Notes under the pieces: generated by a model
Told to the model about the DNA's origin: nothing
Database searches by the model: none
Seen by the model: the letters and a program-made list of their open reading frames with translations, nothing else
Part shown: positions 10,253 through 21,112 of the stretch, one piece after another
How positions within the stretch are numbered: the first letter of the stretch is position 1
Layout: each line of letters opens with the position of its first letter
Origin: Choristoneura fumiferana
Taxonomy: Eukaryota; Arthropoda; Insecta; Lepidoptera; Tortricidae
NCBI RefSeq assembly: GCF_025370935.1
Contig: NC_133472.1
Span: 19,390,925 to 19,454,924 of the forward strand
Reading direction: 5' to 3'
DNA: 64,000 nt
Program-made: the position numbers and the translations under genes

Positions 10253-11067
10253 TCTTGCTAGGTGGTCAAGCCTTTATTCGAGTGACGAACGCCAAATTAA
10301 TGCTGATTTGCAGAAAAGTTGGGATAATTTTTGCAAGCGTATTTATGATTCCCTTTTGGTGGACGCTTCGGGTGCTGATGCGGCTCGTCTGAGAGCTGTT
10401 GCTAGACCAGAGTCGCGGGCGTGGTTACATGCTGGCCGCCTCCTCAGTTGGACACTCTGCTCGAAAATAACTCTTTGAGGATAGCAGTAGCACTTCGTTT
10501 AGGCGGCAAAGTTTGTGAAGTGCACCGTTGTGTGGTATCAGGTATGTAGGATGATGGTGAAGGAGGATGGGCATCATGGTTTGAGCTGCCAGAGGTGTGC
10601 GGGTCGTTTCCTAGGCACCTCGCTATTTACTAACGACATACCTAATGCGGGATGTGTGCTCGAATCGAACTTCCGGTACTTAGTAAGGTGGACTGAAAGC
10701 GGGCGGACGGTATCACATTAGTTCCTTGGCGGAAAATGCGTTGTCTTTTCTGGGACGCAACGTGTGTAAGCACTTACGCTGCGTCTCATTTGAAACAAAC
10801 TTTGCGGGTGTGGTTCTGCGGCTAAAATGCTGCGAAGTTAACCATGCGAAGTACTGCCTCGGAGCCGGTGTACGATTTTGTGCCGGTTGTGGTGAAGACA
10901 GCGGGGCCCTGGGGTTCGGAGTGTGTTGGGTCGTCGTCTCAGAGATAGGGGGTGCGATCACCGGTCTGGATCGGGGCTGGTTCAACCTGGTGTCCATTGC
11001 GGTACAGAGGGGCAATGCAGCCAGTATAATGGGAACTTTTGAACCGGGCACGATGCCTGCAGAATAA
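10253..11067 (+). pseudogene. Restriction-like-endonuclease LINE, degenerate copy (plus strand)
   Basis: Translated in shifting frames this matches the C-terminal half of the element at 11573-14480: an ARLRAVA-PESRAWLHA segment (about 10390-10435), a RIAVALRLGGKVCEVH segment (about 10481-10530), a DGHHGLSCQR cysteine-histidine piece (about 10566), ADGITLVPW and FWDATCV (about 10705-10770), and a final AVQRGNAASIMGT end at about 11000-11040. PD/AD-G and WD-T are the positions where a PD-(D/E)XK-type endonuclease has its acidic residues. There are several stops and frameshifts. The end at 11067 lies in the plus direction, so this copy and the minus-strand copy face each other tail to tail across 500 bp. 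Confidence 0.7.
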
Positions 11068-11572
11068 TTATATATATTTTGTTAATTTAATTACAGTGTT
11101 TAGTTTCATTTAATTTAATTTTATTGATTAATTTAATTTAATTTAAATTTTGTATTTTGACATCTATTGCTATCTGACATAAAAAAATGATATAAAAAAA
11201 AAGCTTTTAGGTACTTAAAAATAATGGTCCAACTTAATCATTGACTTGTAATTATGATCTTTATACATAGTTGCCGGTTCAGAGAAATGTGTAATACTTA
11301 TACTTTGTAATAATAGTGTAGCACTACCTAAGCTTCTGTTAAGTCTAAAGATAACTTTAAGAATTTAATAGACAAGATATTTGTGTATTGGAATAAAATG
11401 TACTTCAAACCGTTTTTAAATCTTAAGACGTAGAATATACATATACATAACCCTGTCATTTGCCAATTCGAATCTATCAAATCGTCAAAGACTGTTCTAA
11501 AGTTAAGGTTAAGTTTTCGTTCTTTAGTTTATTTATTTAAACAATGAATTTTTACATAAAAATAAAAAACAC
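11068..11572. other. AT-rich spacer between two LINE tails
   Basis: The first part (11068-11150) has TTTAATTTAATTT runs that may be the plus-strand element's tail. The last part (11530-11572) is the A-rich 3' tail side of the minus-strand element. No gene is seen. Confidence 0.5.
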
Positions 11573-11578
11573 ATAAAA

Positions 11579-12469
11579 TTAACTAAAACGGGCTTCCTCT
11601 TCCAAAGGCAGCGCAGCGCGGGGCATTGTACCTAAGACGCTAGCGGCGTTGCCTCGTTGCACTGCAAGGCTCAGTCTTTGGGCGAAGAAAAAGCCTGCTC
11701 TTTGGTCGCCAGATATGCCGATTAGTTTGTCCGACACTTCTTTCATAATTTTTTTTGTGTCGGACGACCAAGGCCTCAAGGTTTCGACCGCAAGTGCCGC
11801 AAAAAAGTAGTTGTCCTTAAGAAAGGCATATTTGCGGCACTTGACGGTTTGGGCATCGTCTGCAGCTGTCCCTGGCTTCCGCACAGACCGTTGGACGTGG
11901 GACGGGGCTAACGTATCCACGCATGTAACATCCCACGCCAACGGCAGCCCCAGACGCCACGGCACCAACGTACAACCGTCGGGCCTCTTCCCGTCCGCAG
12001 CAGAAAGACCTGTAGGCTCTAGGGTCGCGGGGATGGACGCGGAGCCGAGAGCTCGACGGACGAGATCGTTGAGTGTCGCGTGTCTGTAGGAACGGCCGGC
12101 ACTAAGTTGGCAATGTAGGCCGTGGCGGCCGAGAGCGTCAGCCGAGCCACCGCAGCGACAGCAAAGATGAGGTTCGCAGGTCCTGAGGCCCAGGCGAAGG
12201 CACATCGCGACTCGCAACGATCCCGGGTCTAGCAGCGATCCTATGTTCCGAGAAGGGAGAGCCTGAAGCCAGTGTCCCGACTCTGCTTCCGAAACTGCCA
12301 ATAATCGGGCCCGCTCGAAGTGGTTACTGCAATTCTCAATTAAATTTTTGTGGATAGCTTTTACTTTCAAGAGGTCCCAGGCGGCTTGACTATTTTTTTC
12401 GGTGATCAAACTTTCCCCAAGGTTGCTGGCTATCCATGCCAACTCTGCGTCCGCCAAGCCTGACACCAC
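11579..12469 (-). CDS. LINE C-terminal CCHC plus restriction-like endonuclease
   Basis: This open piece of about 296 codons is the C-terminal third of the LINE polyprotein. A Cys/His cluster (CCRCGGSADALGRHGLHC) is followed by a KRPDG motif, then LAWDVTCVDT, giving the PD...D layout of a restriction-like nuclease that nicks the target DNA for reverse transcription. An AVETLRPW segment and a conserved RLSLAVQRGNAAS end follow. Residues before the cluster (LRVAMCLRLG) match the plus-strand copy at 10481. No ATG start is meaningful here: the piece is joined upstream to the reverse transcriptase after a frameshift near 12470-12700. The frame is intact to its stop at 11579. Confidence 0.7.
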   Translation of the reverse strand: MVSGLADAELAWIASNLGESLITEKNSQAAWDLLKVKAIHKNLIENCSNHFERARLLAVSEAESGHWLQALPSRNIGSLLDPGSLRVAMCLRLGLRTCEPHLCCRCGGSADALGRHGLHCQLSAGRSYRHATLNDLVRRALGSASIPATLEPTGLSAADGKRPDGCTLVPWRLGLPLAWDVTCVDTLAPSHVQRSVRKPGTAADDAQTVKCRKYAFLKDNYFFAALAVETLRPWSSDTKKIMKEVSDKLIGISGDQRAGFFFAQRLSLAVQRGNAASVLGTMPRAALPLEEEARFS

Positions 12470-13900
12470 AACATCAGCGGGATTGGTAATGTTAAGGATA
12501 CCACTGATGAGGGTGGGAGTACACTGAGAGAGGGAGGATGAAAGGAAGGCAGGGAGAGCCAGGTCGCTTGTCGTACGAATCCCTAGACCACCATATTTGA
12601 TCGGTAAAGTCGCCTGGGTCCAACTTGTTGCGAGTATGTGAAATATTAAGGATTTTGCAGGTAGTTTCTTTTAAAACAATATCAATAGATGAGGTCAAGT
12701 TGGGAAATTTCTAAACAGAGCAGCAACGCAAGATGTATAAAAATTTTGGTGAAAACAGGCACAACCGCAGAATGTAAATTGCTACATGAGGGCTAATTTT
12801 GAAAAGTAGGTCAGAAGAGTTATGGAAATTGATTAATTTCGAATTTATAATTGAGGGAATAGCACCCTCGAAAATTGGTGCGCCAAGTAAAGTAAGAGAG
12901 TCGCGAGTGAGTATAGAGATATTAGGCGTGACATTGTTAAGGCTATTAGCTATGCCGGCCCGAGTGTCGGCAGAAAGTTTCTCTGAGATAAAAGCTTCAC
13001 ACTTGTCGTAATTTAAGGAGAGGCCTATCTCAGAGAAAAGACTGATGATGAGGTTTAGATCGTTTAATACTGAAGATGCTTTTCCACCTATAGTGCCATC
13101 ATCAAGATACCAAAGATTGAGTTTTGAAGTGAGCTGTGTGATAATGGGGTTGATTGCGAGGCTGAAAATAACAGGGCCGAGGGGGTCCCCTTGCTGGCAG
13201 CCAACGGCAGAAGCGATTTCAGTGTTCCCGAACATTAGTTTTGATGGAGTACCACTGCCAGAGATAGTCGAAAATCTCAGGAAGTTCTCGTACAATCTCT
13301 TCTAAAAGGGTACCCCTGTCGATCGAGTTAAAGGCATTTTTTACATCCAATTTCAGGAGAACGTCATATTCATTTTTCTCGAGAAATGAGCGAGTTGCGT
13401 GCACGGCAGCTTCACATCCGCCTCTGACACCGAAACCAAGTTGTTTAGGCTTAAATTTGTCAGTAAGGCGGAGGTGAAACTCACGGCAGCAAAGTTTTGA
13501 AGCCAAACGGCGCAATGAGCTACCAACAGCTATGGGCCGGATTCCGCCGTCTTTTTTTCTTTAAAGCGATTAAATTGGCACCATAGAGGGTTGGTGCGAT
13601 TTCGCTGCAAATTTTCCCCGACAGCATTAAGTTGATAAGAGCAGTCAGCTCTTTAAGTAAAGTGTCCCCCGCATCACTCATTAAAGGGCTAGTTAGGTCC
13701 TTTAAGTGCTGTGGACTTAGCCCGTCCAGGCCTCCGGCAGAGCCGTTGGGAAAAGAGCGGATCGTTTCTAAAGTAGCTGATTCTGTGACCTGTAGAGGCT
13801 GTTGTACTGATGAGGAGAGTGCAGAGTAATGTAATGAGGTGGATGAACTGGGATGTTTATTTTGGAGGGCCGAAAGTACGTCTGCAGAGTGACAAGCCAA
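12470..13900 (-). pseudogene. LINE reverse transcriptase, frameshifted
   Basis: Three overlapping minus-strand frames together cover the polymerase. 13900-13520 holds the N-terminal fingers (GLDGLSPQHLKDL, LYGANLIALKKK). 13515-13219 holds motif A (LDVKNAFNSIDR) and a QLGFGVRGGCEAA segment. 13295-12711 holds motif B (CQQGDPLGPVIF) and motif C (LWYLDDGTIGG). The two catalytic Asp residues of motif C are present, with Leu where most LINEs have Ala. Breaks are a slip in an A-rich run near 13545 and a second near 13250. From 12698 to 12492 a further piece continues toward the endonuclease. The enzyme would copy element RNA at the nicked target. Confidence 0.75.
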
Positions 13901-14087
13901 GGTGTCGCTTGAAAAAAGCAGTTTGGATGCGCTTCTTACATTGCCATCAGAAATTTTATTTTCGATTGCCCTTATCTTGTGATTTGAGTTAAAATTACAT
14001 CTAATCGCGATTGGCTCGGGATCAGGAGGTACAACAGGATGATGAAGATTTTCTTTTATAATTGCAGATAGAGAACGGTTCGATTTA

Positions 14088-14480
14088 TCACGTGGGATAT
14101 GACAATTTTTGTAGACAAAAACTACCTTGGCAAATGCACTCTGACAAACTTCGGGCTACCGCTACACGCGCTCCCTTTGGTAATCTCTTGGCTACTTTGA
14201 TGTGCGATTTCAGGAAGGCCAATCGAGCAGATAAACTAGCCGAGGAAGCAGTTGCGGAACTAGGACCAAGTATGGAAGAGGAAGCCCCAAGTAAGTCAGC
14301 ATTAGCACCAGATGTTCCGGCGGAGAAACTTTGTGCGAGGTTTCCAGCTGTACGAGGTGCATCTGTCCTTGGAATATGCGTCTTGCTCAAGTGAATTTGG
14401 AGTCCTCTGTTATCTTTATAAAGCTTTCTGTCATCACATATTGGGCATTCAGTTGGTTGTGGCGATGCAAAGGACATCAT
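14088..14480 (-). CDS. LINE N-terminal C2H2 zinc-finger region
   Basis: The frame starts with two ATGs at 14480 and reads CPICDDRKLYKDNRGLQIH, then LSKTH. This is one C-x2-C...H-x4-H zinc finger, as is found at the N-terminus of R2-type LINE proteins, where it binds target DNA. A Ser/Ala/Gly-rich linker follows (about residues 45-85), then a KVAKRLPKGARVAVA segment. It is separated from the polymerase by a frameshift between 14088 and 13900. The ATG choice is simply the first in frame. Confidence 0.6.
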   Translation of the reverse strand: MMSFASPQPTECPICDDRKLYKDNRGLQIHLSKTHIPRTDAPRTAGNLAQSFSAGTSGANADLLGASSSILGPSSATASSASLSARLAFLKSHIKVAKRLPKGARVAVARSLSECICQGSFCLQKLSYPT

Positions 14481-15479
14481 TATAAAAAAACATAAACAAC
14501 CATTTTGTAAAGAAATAATAAAATTCTTGAAATTAGTGACATGTTGACGCAGTTTTCACCCCGGTAACCGATGGCGAAGCACGAAGGAATGCTTGTGGAG
14601 GTTGTGGAGTCTCGAAGGCCGTGTTCTCTATGCGTTCTAGCTGTCACTTTTATACAAGTTTGTCCTCTGGACCCGAAATGGATTTTTTGGCTGGGAAGTA
14701 CCACCAAAAACGATGAAAAACCTTCACACCTTGGCTATTCGTCGACAAAAAGTTTATCCTTATCCTTATAATTTCCAAATAAATAATATTTTTTCAGATT
14801 TCGTCAAAAAGTTTTGACATTGACATTTCAATATCATGATGACATTCTTTAGTTCGATACACGGCACAACCGAATGTCATGGTAGGTTCACGGACCACCC
14901 GGTTTAATGTGAGCTCCCTCAACCTGCGGCCCTTAACGAAAACTTAAAAAAAGAAGCAGCCGCTAGTAAACCTGACTGAACTGGACATGTTCGCATGGCG
15001 CTTGATTCTTGCATGTATACATACCTACCTATCTAAGTTTACCGTAGCTTTAGTTTACATACTTATATGTAAGCCATACGATATAGGTAGCAATAGAGAG
15101 ACAGATCTAACCTCAGCAGCATAAACTTGCCCGATGACAAGTATACCAGATAGGTTATAAGGAAAACATATAGGTATACATATTTATTACCTACATGGAA
15201 AACAGAAATATTTTCTTTATATGCTTATATTTTATAGTTATACAAACTTTTTAGTATTTTACGTGTATGCAGTCTGTATATTCATTCGATGTAAATTCAT
15301 TTATTCGTTTTTTCGATGGCGAGCTCTGAACTTCAGCGGCGAGAAATAATTCTGGTCAAACACACAGAAAACCCTAGTTAAGGGTACAGGACACAAGAAA
15401 AACCACCACTGTCTGTTATGTTTTGAAAATGTTTGAACGTTTTCGCTTTTTAGCGATAAGACCGCCTATTTCCTACCTG
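14481..15479. other. LINE 5' flank and intergenic sequence
   Basis: 14481 to about 14860 is probably the 5' UTR of the minus-strand LINE. Beyond that no gene is seen; the short frames are not supported by any domain. Confidence 0.4.
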
Positions 15480-15560
15480 AGTTTTTTTATTTTTATTTTT
15501 GTAATGTCTCTATACTGCTTTTGGTGATCAATAAAGAATATTTGTATTGTATTGTTTGAC
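15480..15560 (+). mobile_element. LINE 3' tail remnant
   Basis: The words GTGATCAATAAAGAATATT and TTGTATTGTATTG form a polyadenylation-like signal plus short simple tail, as at the 3' end of an insect LINE. No coding part is left. Confidence 0.4.
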
Positions 15561-16149
15561 GCACAGTGTTTTCACTCCCCCATTAGTGATTGCTAGCAAT
15601 TTTTAAATTTTACGTTTTTTCACGAATTTTCTTCGATATAAATGATAATTTCTTAATAATATTTTGACTTAATTTATCTCATACTTACTGCAATATTGTT
15701 CTTTTTGAAGCCAGTGAGACTATTGTATATCATTAATAACGAATATGTTATTATAACATAAAAATAATTTAATAGGATCAAATAAAGCCGAATATGGGCA
15801 ATCAGGAGAAAAAATCCGTGTAATTTTGAAAATTGGTACAGCAGCCTTGCAGCATCCAGATAAACATACTAAAAGTCCTCATAATGGTGGGTGGTGTGCA
15901 AAGGGTGTAAGGGGGGGTTGAAGGTGCCTTTTTTCAGGTTTTTCCTCACATCTCGAATATTTGTACAAATAGCATTATGATTACTTCGGACAAAAGTTTT
16001 TACATTAAATTTTCTACAAATTTGATCATATTCATTTTTGCTCTACGATCAATACTTTAGGAGTTACAGAATGTTTAAGTTAACAAGGAGATGAAAAATA
16101 GACAAGTTTTCGTGTGCTCGGCCTACCCTATTTGGGAATACAGGCGTGA

Positions 16150-16152
<3 letters not shown>
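15561..16152. other. Intergenic, nothing recognised
   Basis: AT-rich, no open frame of note and no repeat shared within the window that I could see. Confidence 0.4.

Positions 16153-16200
<48 letters not shown>
16153..16200 (+). repeat. (TG)n microsatellite
   Basis: About 24 uninterrupted TG units. It ends at the T of TCATTTTAC at 16200. Confidence 0.95.
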
Positions 16201-16201
<1 letters not shown>

Positions 16202-17610
16202 ATTTTACTTTAGAGATATTCTGGAAGTACAAAAGGAGCAAAAGGCTTCCACAATTTATCTTCAAGTTTACGAGATACAATAAAAATAGGTAAGTATATC
16301 GACGAAAACGAAAATAATCAAAAAAAATATTTTCAGGAGTATTCGACAATAATTTTGATGAGACAATTGACGAATGGATAAGATTGACTGATGACTTAAG
16401 TGTCATCGACATTGAGGTAGATGACGAGGCTTGCCCGCTTTTTTTACACTTTATTTGTTAAGGTTAATCGCCGCATAAAACACTATCAAAATTATACTTT
16501 AACTAGCCAAAGAAACAGAAATAGCAAAATGAGACATTGTCTACATCCGCCATGTTCGAATGCTACAAATCGAATCTCTACATTTCTTTTATTATTGCAC
16601 AAAAATGTCATTTTTTCCTAATCTACGTATGTTCTCCATCTAATATTAAAAGTATGAAAAAAATAGATGGAAATTCAACACACTTTTTGCATCATTGAAT
16701 CTTGTCACAACATTTTTTTTGTCTTTTCGGTGGACATTACTTTCAATTCTGACTAAAATTAAGGAATGGAACGTAAAATTGAACGCATCCATTATCGCAC
16801 TATCCCTGTTAGCGGCCATTTTGCCGTGACTGCGTGCGCAGAAGACGTTATTGTTTGTGTTAAGAAAAATATTAAGTAGCGTCAAAGTTGAGTTCTTTCC
16901 TTCATGAAACATTTTGAATGACTAGTTAAACAATTAAACTTTTCTCAAACTTGACATGAAATATTGACGTTGTGTTACAAATAATAGGCCGAGAAGTATC
17001 GCGCTGCAGACGCTGCGGCTCGCCTGCCTGCCCGCGGTCACTCTAGCGGTCTGCAAAGAGATTTCATACAACTTTGCAGGCCGCTGGCCGACAAGGCGAC
17101 CGTCTTTTGTTTCAACGCGTGCTCTCCGGCACGGCCCACGCCAACAGCACCCGCTCCCCAGCAGCCAGCGCGACACGCGCGCACGCAACAGGGCGACCAG
17201 ACTAGCGTCCCGCCATGCTTGATTTCTTGTTTTTTTATTTTATTTCATGTCATGTTTAAGAAAAGCATTATACAAGCCTCGGCCGAAACGTGGGGTTACC
17301 GGCCTCGCATCTCTATCCGGCCTTGCTCGGCTCGGCCGCCTATATCTGCTTGGCCGGCAACCCCCTACTTCCCGGCCTCTACTAGTAATGTACTATTATA
17401 AATATACCTTGGCTTTTAACATCATCTATAAACGCCGGGTGGTGTCAATGATTTTGCGAAAAAAGTCCGTTCGGTGGACGTCTTTTTGGAAGGTTTTCTT
17501 GTATTGTGGTTTATTTTGTTATTTTAACTTCTAACACTGCTTCTGATTACTGGTGTTTTTATCAGTAAAGGACTAATGACTTATTTATGTCTCATTTCTG
17601 CTTGATTTTT
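16201..17610. other. Non-coding stretch with GC-rich blocks
   Basis: No gene is recognised. 16970-17215 is GC-rich with CTGCAGACGCTGCGGC and GACACGCGCGCACGCAAC; 17270-17395 is a second GC-rich block with CGGCCTCGC and CTCGGCTCGGCC words that looks like a repeat. The frame 16934-17188 (minus) follows GC content only. Confidence 0.4.
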
Positions 17611-17830
17611 AGGGTTTCGTATCCAAAGGGTGCCAACGGAACCCTATTATTGAGACTCCGCTGTCTGTCTGTCTGTCCGTCTGCCACAGGTCTCTATCTC
17701 TTGAGCCGTAATAGCTAGGCACTTGAAATTTTCACACAGTGGCCGCGACAACAACAAATACTAAAAATAAAATTAATTTACAAATGAAAGGGAGTCGTCA
17801 TACAAGAAACGTGTTTCATTCGCGGTTTTT
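17611..17830 (+). repeat. Dispersed repeat (AGGGTTTCGT/GGAACCCTATTA type), copy 2
   Basis: Shares with 4524-4880 the ordered blocks AGGGTT-CGTA, CAAAGGGTGCCA, GGAACCCTATTATTGAGA, CTGTCTGTCTGTCCGTCTG, CTTGAGCCGTAATAGCTAGG and CACTTGAAATTTTCACAC. Shorter than copy 1. Confidence 0.75.
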
Positions 17831-18817
17831 GATTGCTAGGCTGCCAAGACGACGGCAGTCAGTTGCGTACTACTTACGTACTAGTTACGGACTACTTATA
17901 AATTTGCGATTTTATTAGTGCTATTTTATAAAACCTTCGATAATTATAATAATTGTCTCTAAGACCGTGCTTTATTTTTTTGTGCAGCATTAAGACTAAA
18001 TAAAAATTTATGATCCACAAACCTCCGACACACATTACACACACTTCACTTTTCGATCAGATTTGAATGACTGCAGTGTACCAATGATTTCATTCTGAAT
18101 TATGTTAAGTCATCCACATGTTTATTCTTAGCTACCAAAATTGCTCGCTCACTCAATCATTTATTGTTTTTGTGGTTTGCAATGATGTTTAGGAATACTT
18201 TGTTGATGAGTTCGTCTTTCAATTAGACAAAGTTACAGAAATTCGGAGGAAATGAAATCAATCCGCTCGATTCGTCGACAGATACCATTACCGATAGACA
18301 GCAATAATAATGTTCAGAGAAATCTTCAGAAGATGTATCATTCCGTTCAGCAATGCAACTCTCATGTTTGTTGTCAGCTGAAGTTTCGAGCGATCAGCTG
18401 TAATAAGAGCTGCAATCGTATCGAAACGCTGCTCGATTCAAATCTGTACTTGAAAAATTTCTTCTTGCGCTTCGAAAATGATCTAAGTAGTTGTTGATCT
18501 CTGAGGTTTGCTCGACGATTTCGTATTGCCAACCGAGCCGCTTCACGGGCTGCCTCGCTTTGCTCTTGTGATTAAGAAGCACGAAGTCGAGCCATACTAT
18601 CGCGGCGCTCTTAACGTGCAATTTCTTGTTCTTCTTCAGTGGTTTCATTCGCAATGTTTCGAATCCATATTCCATTACGAATTTGTTGGGAATGATTAGA
18701 TTCTTCTTGGTTACGGCATTTTTGCACGTCATGGTCTATGCAGTAATTCTATTACAGATTCTTATGTCAACTTATAAGGCCTTCCGGTGCATTAGAATCT
18801 AAGCTCAAATTACCCTA
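17831..18817. other. Intergenic, no supported gene
   Basis: The opposed frames 18252-18497 (plus) and 18394-18732 (minus) overlap, contain no domain that I recognise and share TTTCGA-rich wording. I infer repeat-derived sequence. Confidence 0.35.
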
Positions 18818-19222
18818 TTGCACAGTATAACCCAATGTCAAAAACACATATTACTTAAAAATAAGTCATATGAAGAGCGAATTCTAGAACTAGATCTGCC
18901 AAAATTAGAAGAGCGAAGAAAACGAGGCGACCTTATAGAGACATATAAAATTTTGCATGGTCACTACAATGCTCCAAGCATCAAAAACCTTTTTAAGGTT
19001 AGTGAAAATACTCGTTTGAGGGGACATTCCTTGAGACTGATTAAGCAACCAAGTGCAAGCAACCCTAGGAAACATTTGTTACCCTATCGTGTTGTTAACT
19101 CGTGGCATGCTCTCCCAGAACTTGTGATAAGTGCACCTTCAGTGAACAGTTTTAAAAATAGACTAGACCAAAGAAGAGAGACTAAAAACACAAGTGCAGT
19201 GATGTACACGCATCAGCTCTAA
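18818..19222 (+). pseudogene. 5'-truncated CR1/L2-like LINE, reverse transcriptase C-terminus
   Basis: A 134-codon frame gives SYEERILELDLPKLEERRKRG, DLIETYKILHG, then HSLRLIKQPSASNPRKH, a VVNSWHALPELVISA segment and FKNRLD. This order is that of the very C-terminal domain of LINE proteins of the CR1/L2 kind, behind the polymerase. The first codons (to about 18850) may be flanking sequence. The stop at 19220 is followed by a 20-base 3' UTR and a (TAA)n tail, which is how these elements end. The polymerase itself is lost to 5' truncation. Confidence 0.7.
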
Positions 19223-19242
19223 GAGCTGCTAGTGTATTATTT

Positions 19243-19264
19243 CAATAATAATAATAATAATAAC
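19243..19264 (+). repeat. (AAT/TAA)n tail
   Basis: About seven AAT units form the 3' tail of the LINE at 18818 and the left boundary of the R4/Dong-like piece that follows. Confidence 0.85.
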
Positions 19265-19550
19265 GGTCTAATAGCGAAGAGTCTCGACCAACATCTCAAG
19301 AGACTCTCGCTAGATGGCTGGATCAAGGGCCAGATACAGAAGGCGGTACTTCTGGACACGGCACGCATCGTCCGGAGGTTCCTCACTCTGCGGCCCTGAA
19401 CACCGGTAGCTTGGGCCCTACCCCGTTACCGGCGGCAAACTAGGTTAGGTTTTTATAATATTTTTATTTTGTATGTACTTTTCTGTATTTTACTTTTTAG
19501 AGCTATTATAAAAACCTAAACCTAAGAATGAAAGAAAAATAAAGAACATA
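19265..19550 (+). pseudogene. 5'-truncated R4/Dong-like LINE, C-terminal end
   Basis: From the first base after the TAA repeat the frame reads LIAKSLDQHLKRLSLDGW, then IQKAVLLDTARIVRRFLTL and a stop at about 19399. A GLI-KSLE-LKRL helix plus a Q-A-LL-TA-IVRR-L end is what I know from the region just after the restriction-like endonuclease in R4/Dong-group LINEs. About 150 bp of 3' UTR follow, ending near AATAAAGAACATAATAATATT. Position supports the family: Dong is known to insert into TAA repeats, and here TAA units lie on both sides. The polymerase and nuclease are missing. Confidence 0.55.
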
Positions 19551-20391
19551 ATAATATTACCATGTAAATATAAATTCAAAATAACCTTATGTCTAAATAC
19601 CACAGTCCCAAAAAACTCTAAAACCTTAAAACCGAAACGAACTTATCTTGATTATGCACTAATACCGAGATCTCCTACTGTCATTAAAGGCTGAAGCTCA
19701 AAACGAATTATTCTCATAATGTACTAGTCTTGGAATACACCATTCTCAAAATACAATAATCACATAACACGCTAGTCCCAAAATACCCTAAATGTGTCTG
19801 TGTAGTGGTTATTCCTGACAAGTTGATTTAACTGCAATAGACTAGAACCTGAGCATTGATGACGGATATCAGAACATGGCTGAAATTAGTACCTCAAATA
19901 ATCAGTTGTAGCCACGGTTGTAGCCACGAAAAACATAGGAGCAATAATCCTGTAGAGTTAAATATCCTAATGCCGCATAGGCCTACTCTGATTCGTTTTC
20001 TTTATCGGTTAAAAAAAAGAGTCAATATACCAAGACACTCGTATCAATAATGTTCTTTTCAGCATAAAAAATGAATAACAAAAAGACCATGCAGATTTTT
20101 TTTTAATCAACAGGAGACATTTTGTTTAAGTTTTTATGATAAGTTAATAAGACCCCAAGGCAATTTTACTAATTTTATTACTTTACCGCTGTGTCACAAA
20201 CACTGAAGTTAATGTATATAAGGCTCAATGAATTTATTTTCATAAATACACCATTGTGCTTCATTTGAGACCCTACCTAGTTGTACCTGTTAAGAAATTT
20301 TATTTAATGTGAATTTAAAGAGTGACATTGATTATTGTATATTTAAGAAATTTTAAAAAACAGAACTCAAATGTGAGGCTTTCGTTGTATG
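19551..20391. other. Intergenic, nothing recognised
   Basis: AT-rich; a short direct repeat GTTGTAGCCACG occurs at 19905 and 19918. No gene. Confidence 0.4.
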
Positions 20392-20720
20392 CTGCCTACA
20401 CACCGGCCCAGCGAACGCTAACGAAGGATATACGGCGACGGCGTTGGCTACCGCACGCTCGTTGGCCTTCGATGGTACGTCACGTAATCACGTTACGCGT
20501 TACTGCCACGCTTCGGATCGCCGGCACACGCCAACGAACGATCGTTGGTTGGCGTTCGCTAAGTCGTCCAGACAAGACCAACGAAGGCTAGCGAAAGCTT
20601 ATTCTGTCCCCTTGTCCTGTTACCATATCCTGTTAATTTAATGTGTTTTTATATACAGTACAAAGTTTAACAATAAGTATAATCCTTTCGTTGGCGTTCG
20701 TTGGGCCGGTGTGTACCCAG
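20392..20720. mobile_element. MITE with 38-bp inverted ends
   Basis: The left end CTGCCTACACACCGGCCCAG runs on to 20429 and returns inverted at 20682-20720, with four or five mismatches. The interior repeats the terminal word, as in CCAACGAACGATCGTTGG at about 20531-20548. There is no coding frame beyond GC-rich chance ORFs. The superfamily is not assigned. Confidence 0.8.
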
Positions 20721-21112
20721 TATTAGTCCGCCCGCCTCGTCTCATTTGAAGTAAGCTTTTGTTACAGTCACGGATTTTAACTGTTAGGCTACTGTGTGAA
20801 GTTCTTTAAATTTGAATTTAGGGTGTTTTGAGATTTAGTGTGTTTTGATAGTATTTTATTTGAAGAACGGTGTGTTTTGGGATTAGTTTGTTTTGAGCTT
20901 CAACCTTTATGACATTAGTATTGGAATAGGTTGTATTATGCCTATTTTGATATATATAAAAAATATTAACGTATGTCATATTTGGTTTATATTCGATTTG
21001 TTGACAAGTTGTTATTTCACTTTTCTTCTTTCCACGTTGATTCATTTATTCATCTTTTGTCGGTCATCGTTCATCCACCATTACCTCTCATATTTCGTTT
21101 TCTAGATTTTTT
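20721..21112. other. Helitron flank, nothing recognised
   Basis: No helicase-like coding sequence is found on the minus strand beyond the Helitron piece, so the element ends or is cut here. A TGTGTTTTG word recurs three times at about 20818-20900. Confidence 0.4.

Larger units (their letters stand above)
11573..14480 (-). mobile_element. LINE with restriction-like endonuclease, near full length
   Basis: On the minus strand the order is an N-terminal C2H2 zinc finger (14480 onward), a reverse transcriptase, then a CCHC-like cluster with a PD-(D/E)XK-type endonuclease, and an A-rich tail region at 11520-11573. No apurinic-like endonuclease is seen. This order is that of the early-branching, restriction-like-endonuclease LINEs (the R2/R4/NeSL group), many of which insert at chosen sites. 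Coding is interrupted by only a few frameshifts (near 13545 and 13250, and between 12710 and 12470), so the insertion is fairly young compared with its plus-strand relative at 10253. The clade is not resolved: the polymerase motif is YLDD. The 5' end lies somewhere in 14480-14860. Confidence 0.75.

Noticed and set aside
16934..17188. GC-rich minus-strand ORF
   Set aside because: Open only because of GC content; no known domain and no splice or start context.
18252..18732. Opposed ORFs on both strands (81 and 112 codons)
   Set aside because: I considered a Harbinger-type or piggyBac-type transposase start, but no motif held, and the two frames overlap on opposite strands.
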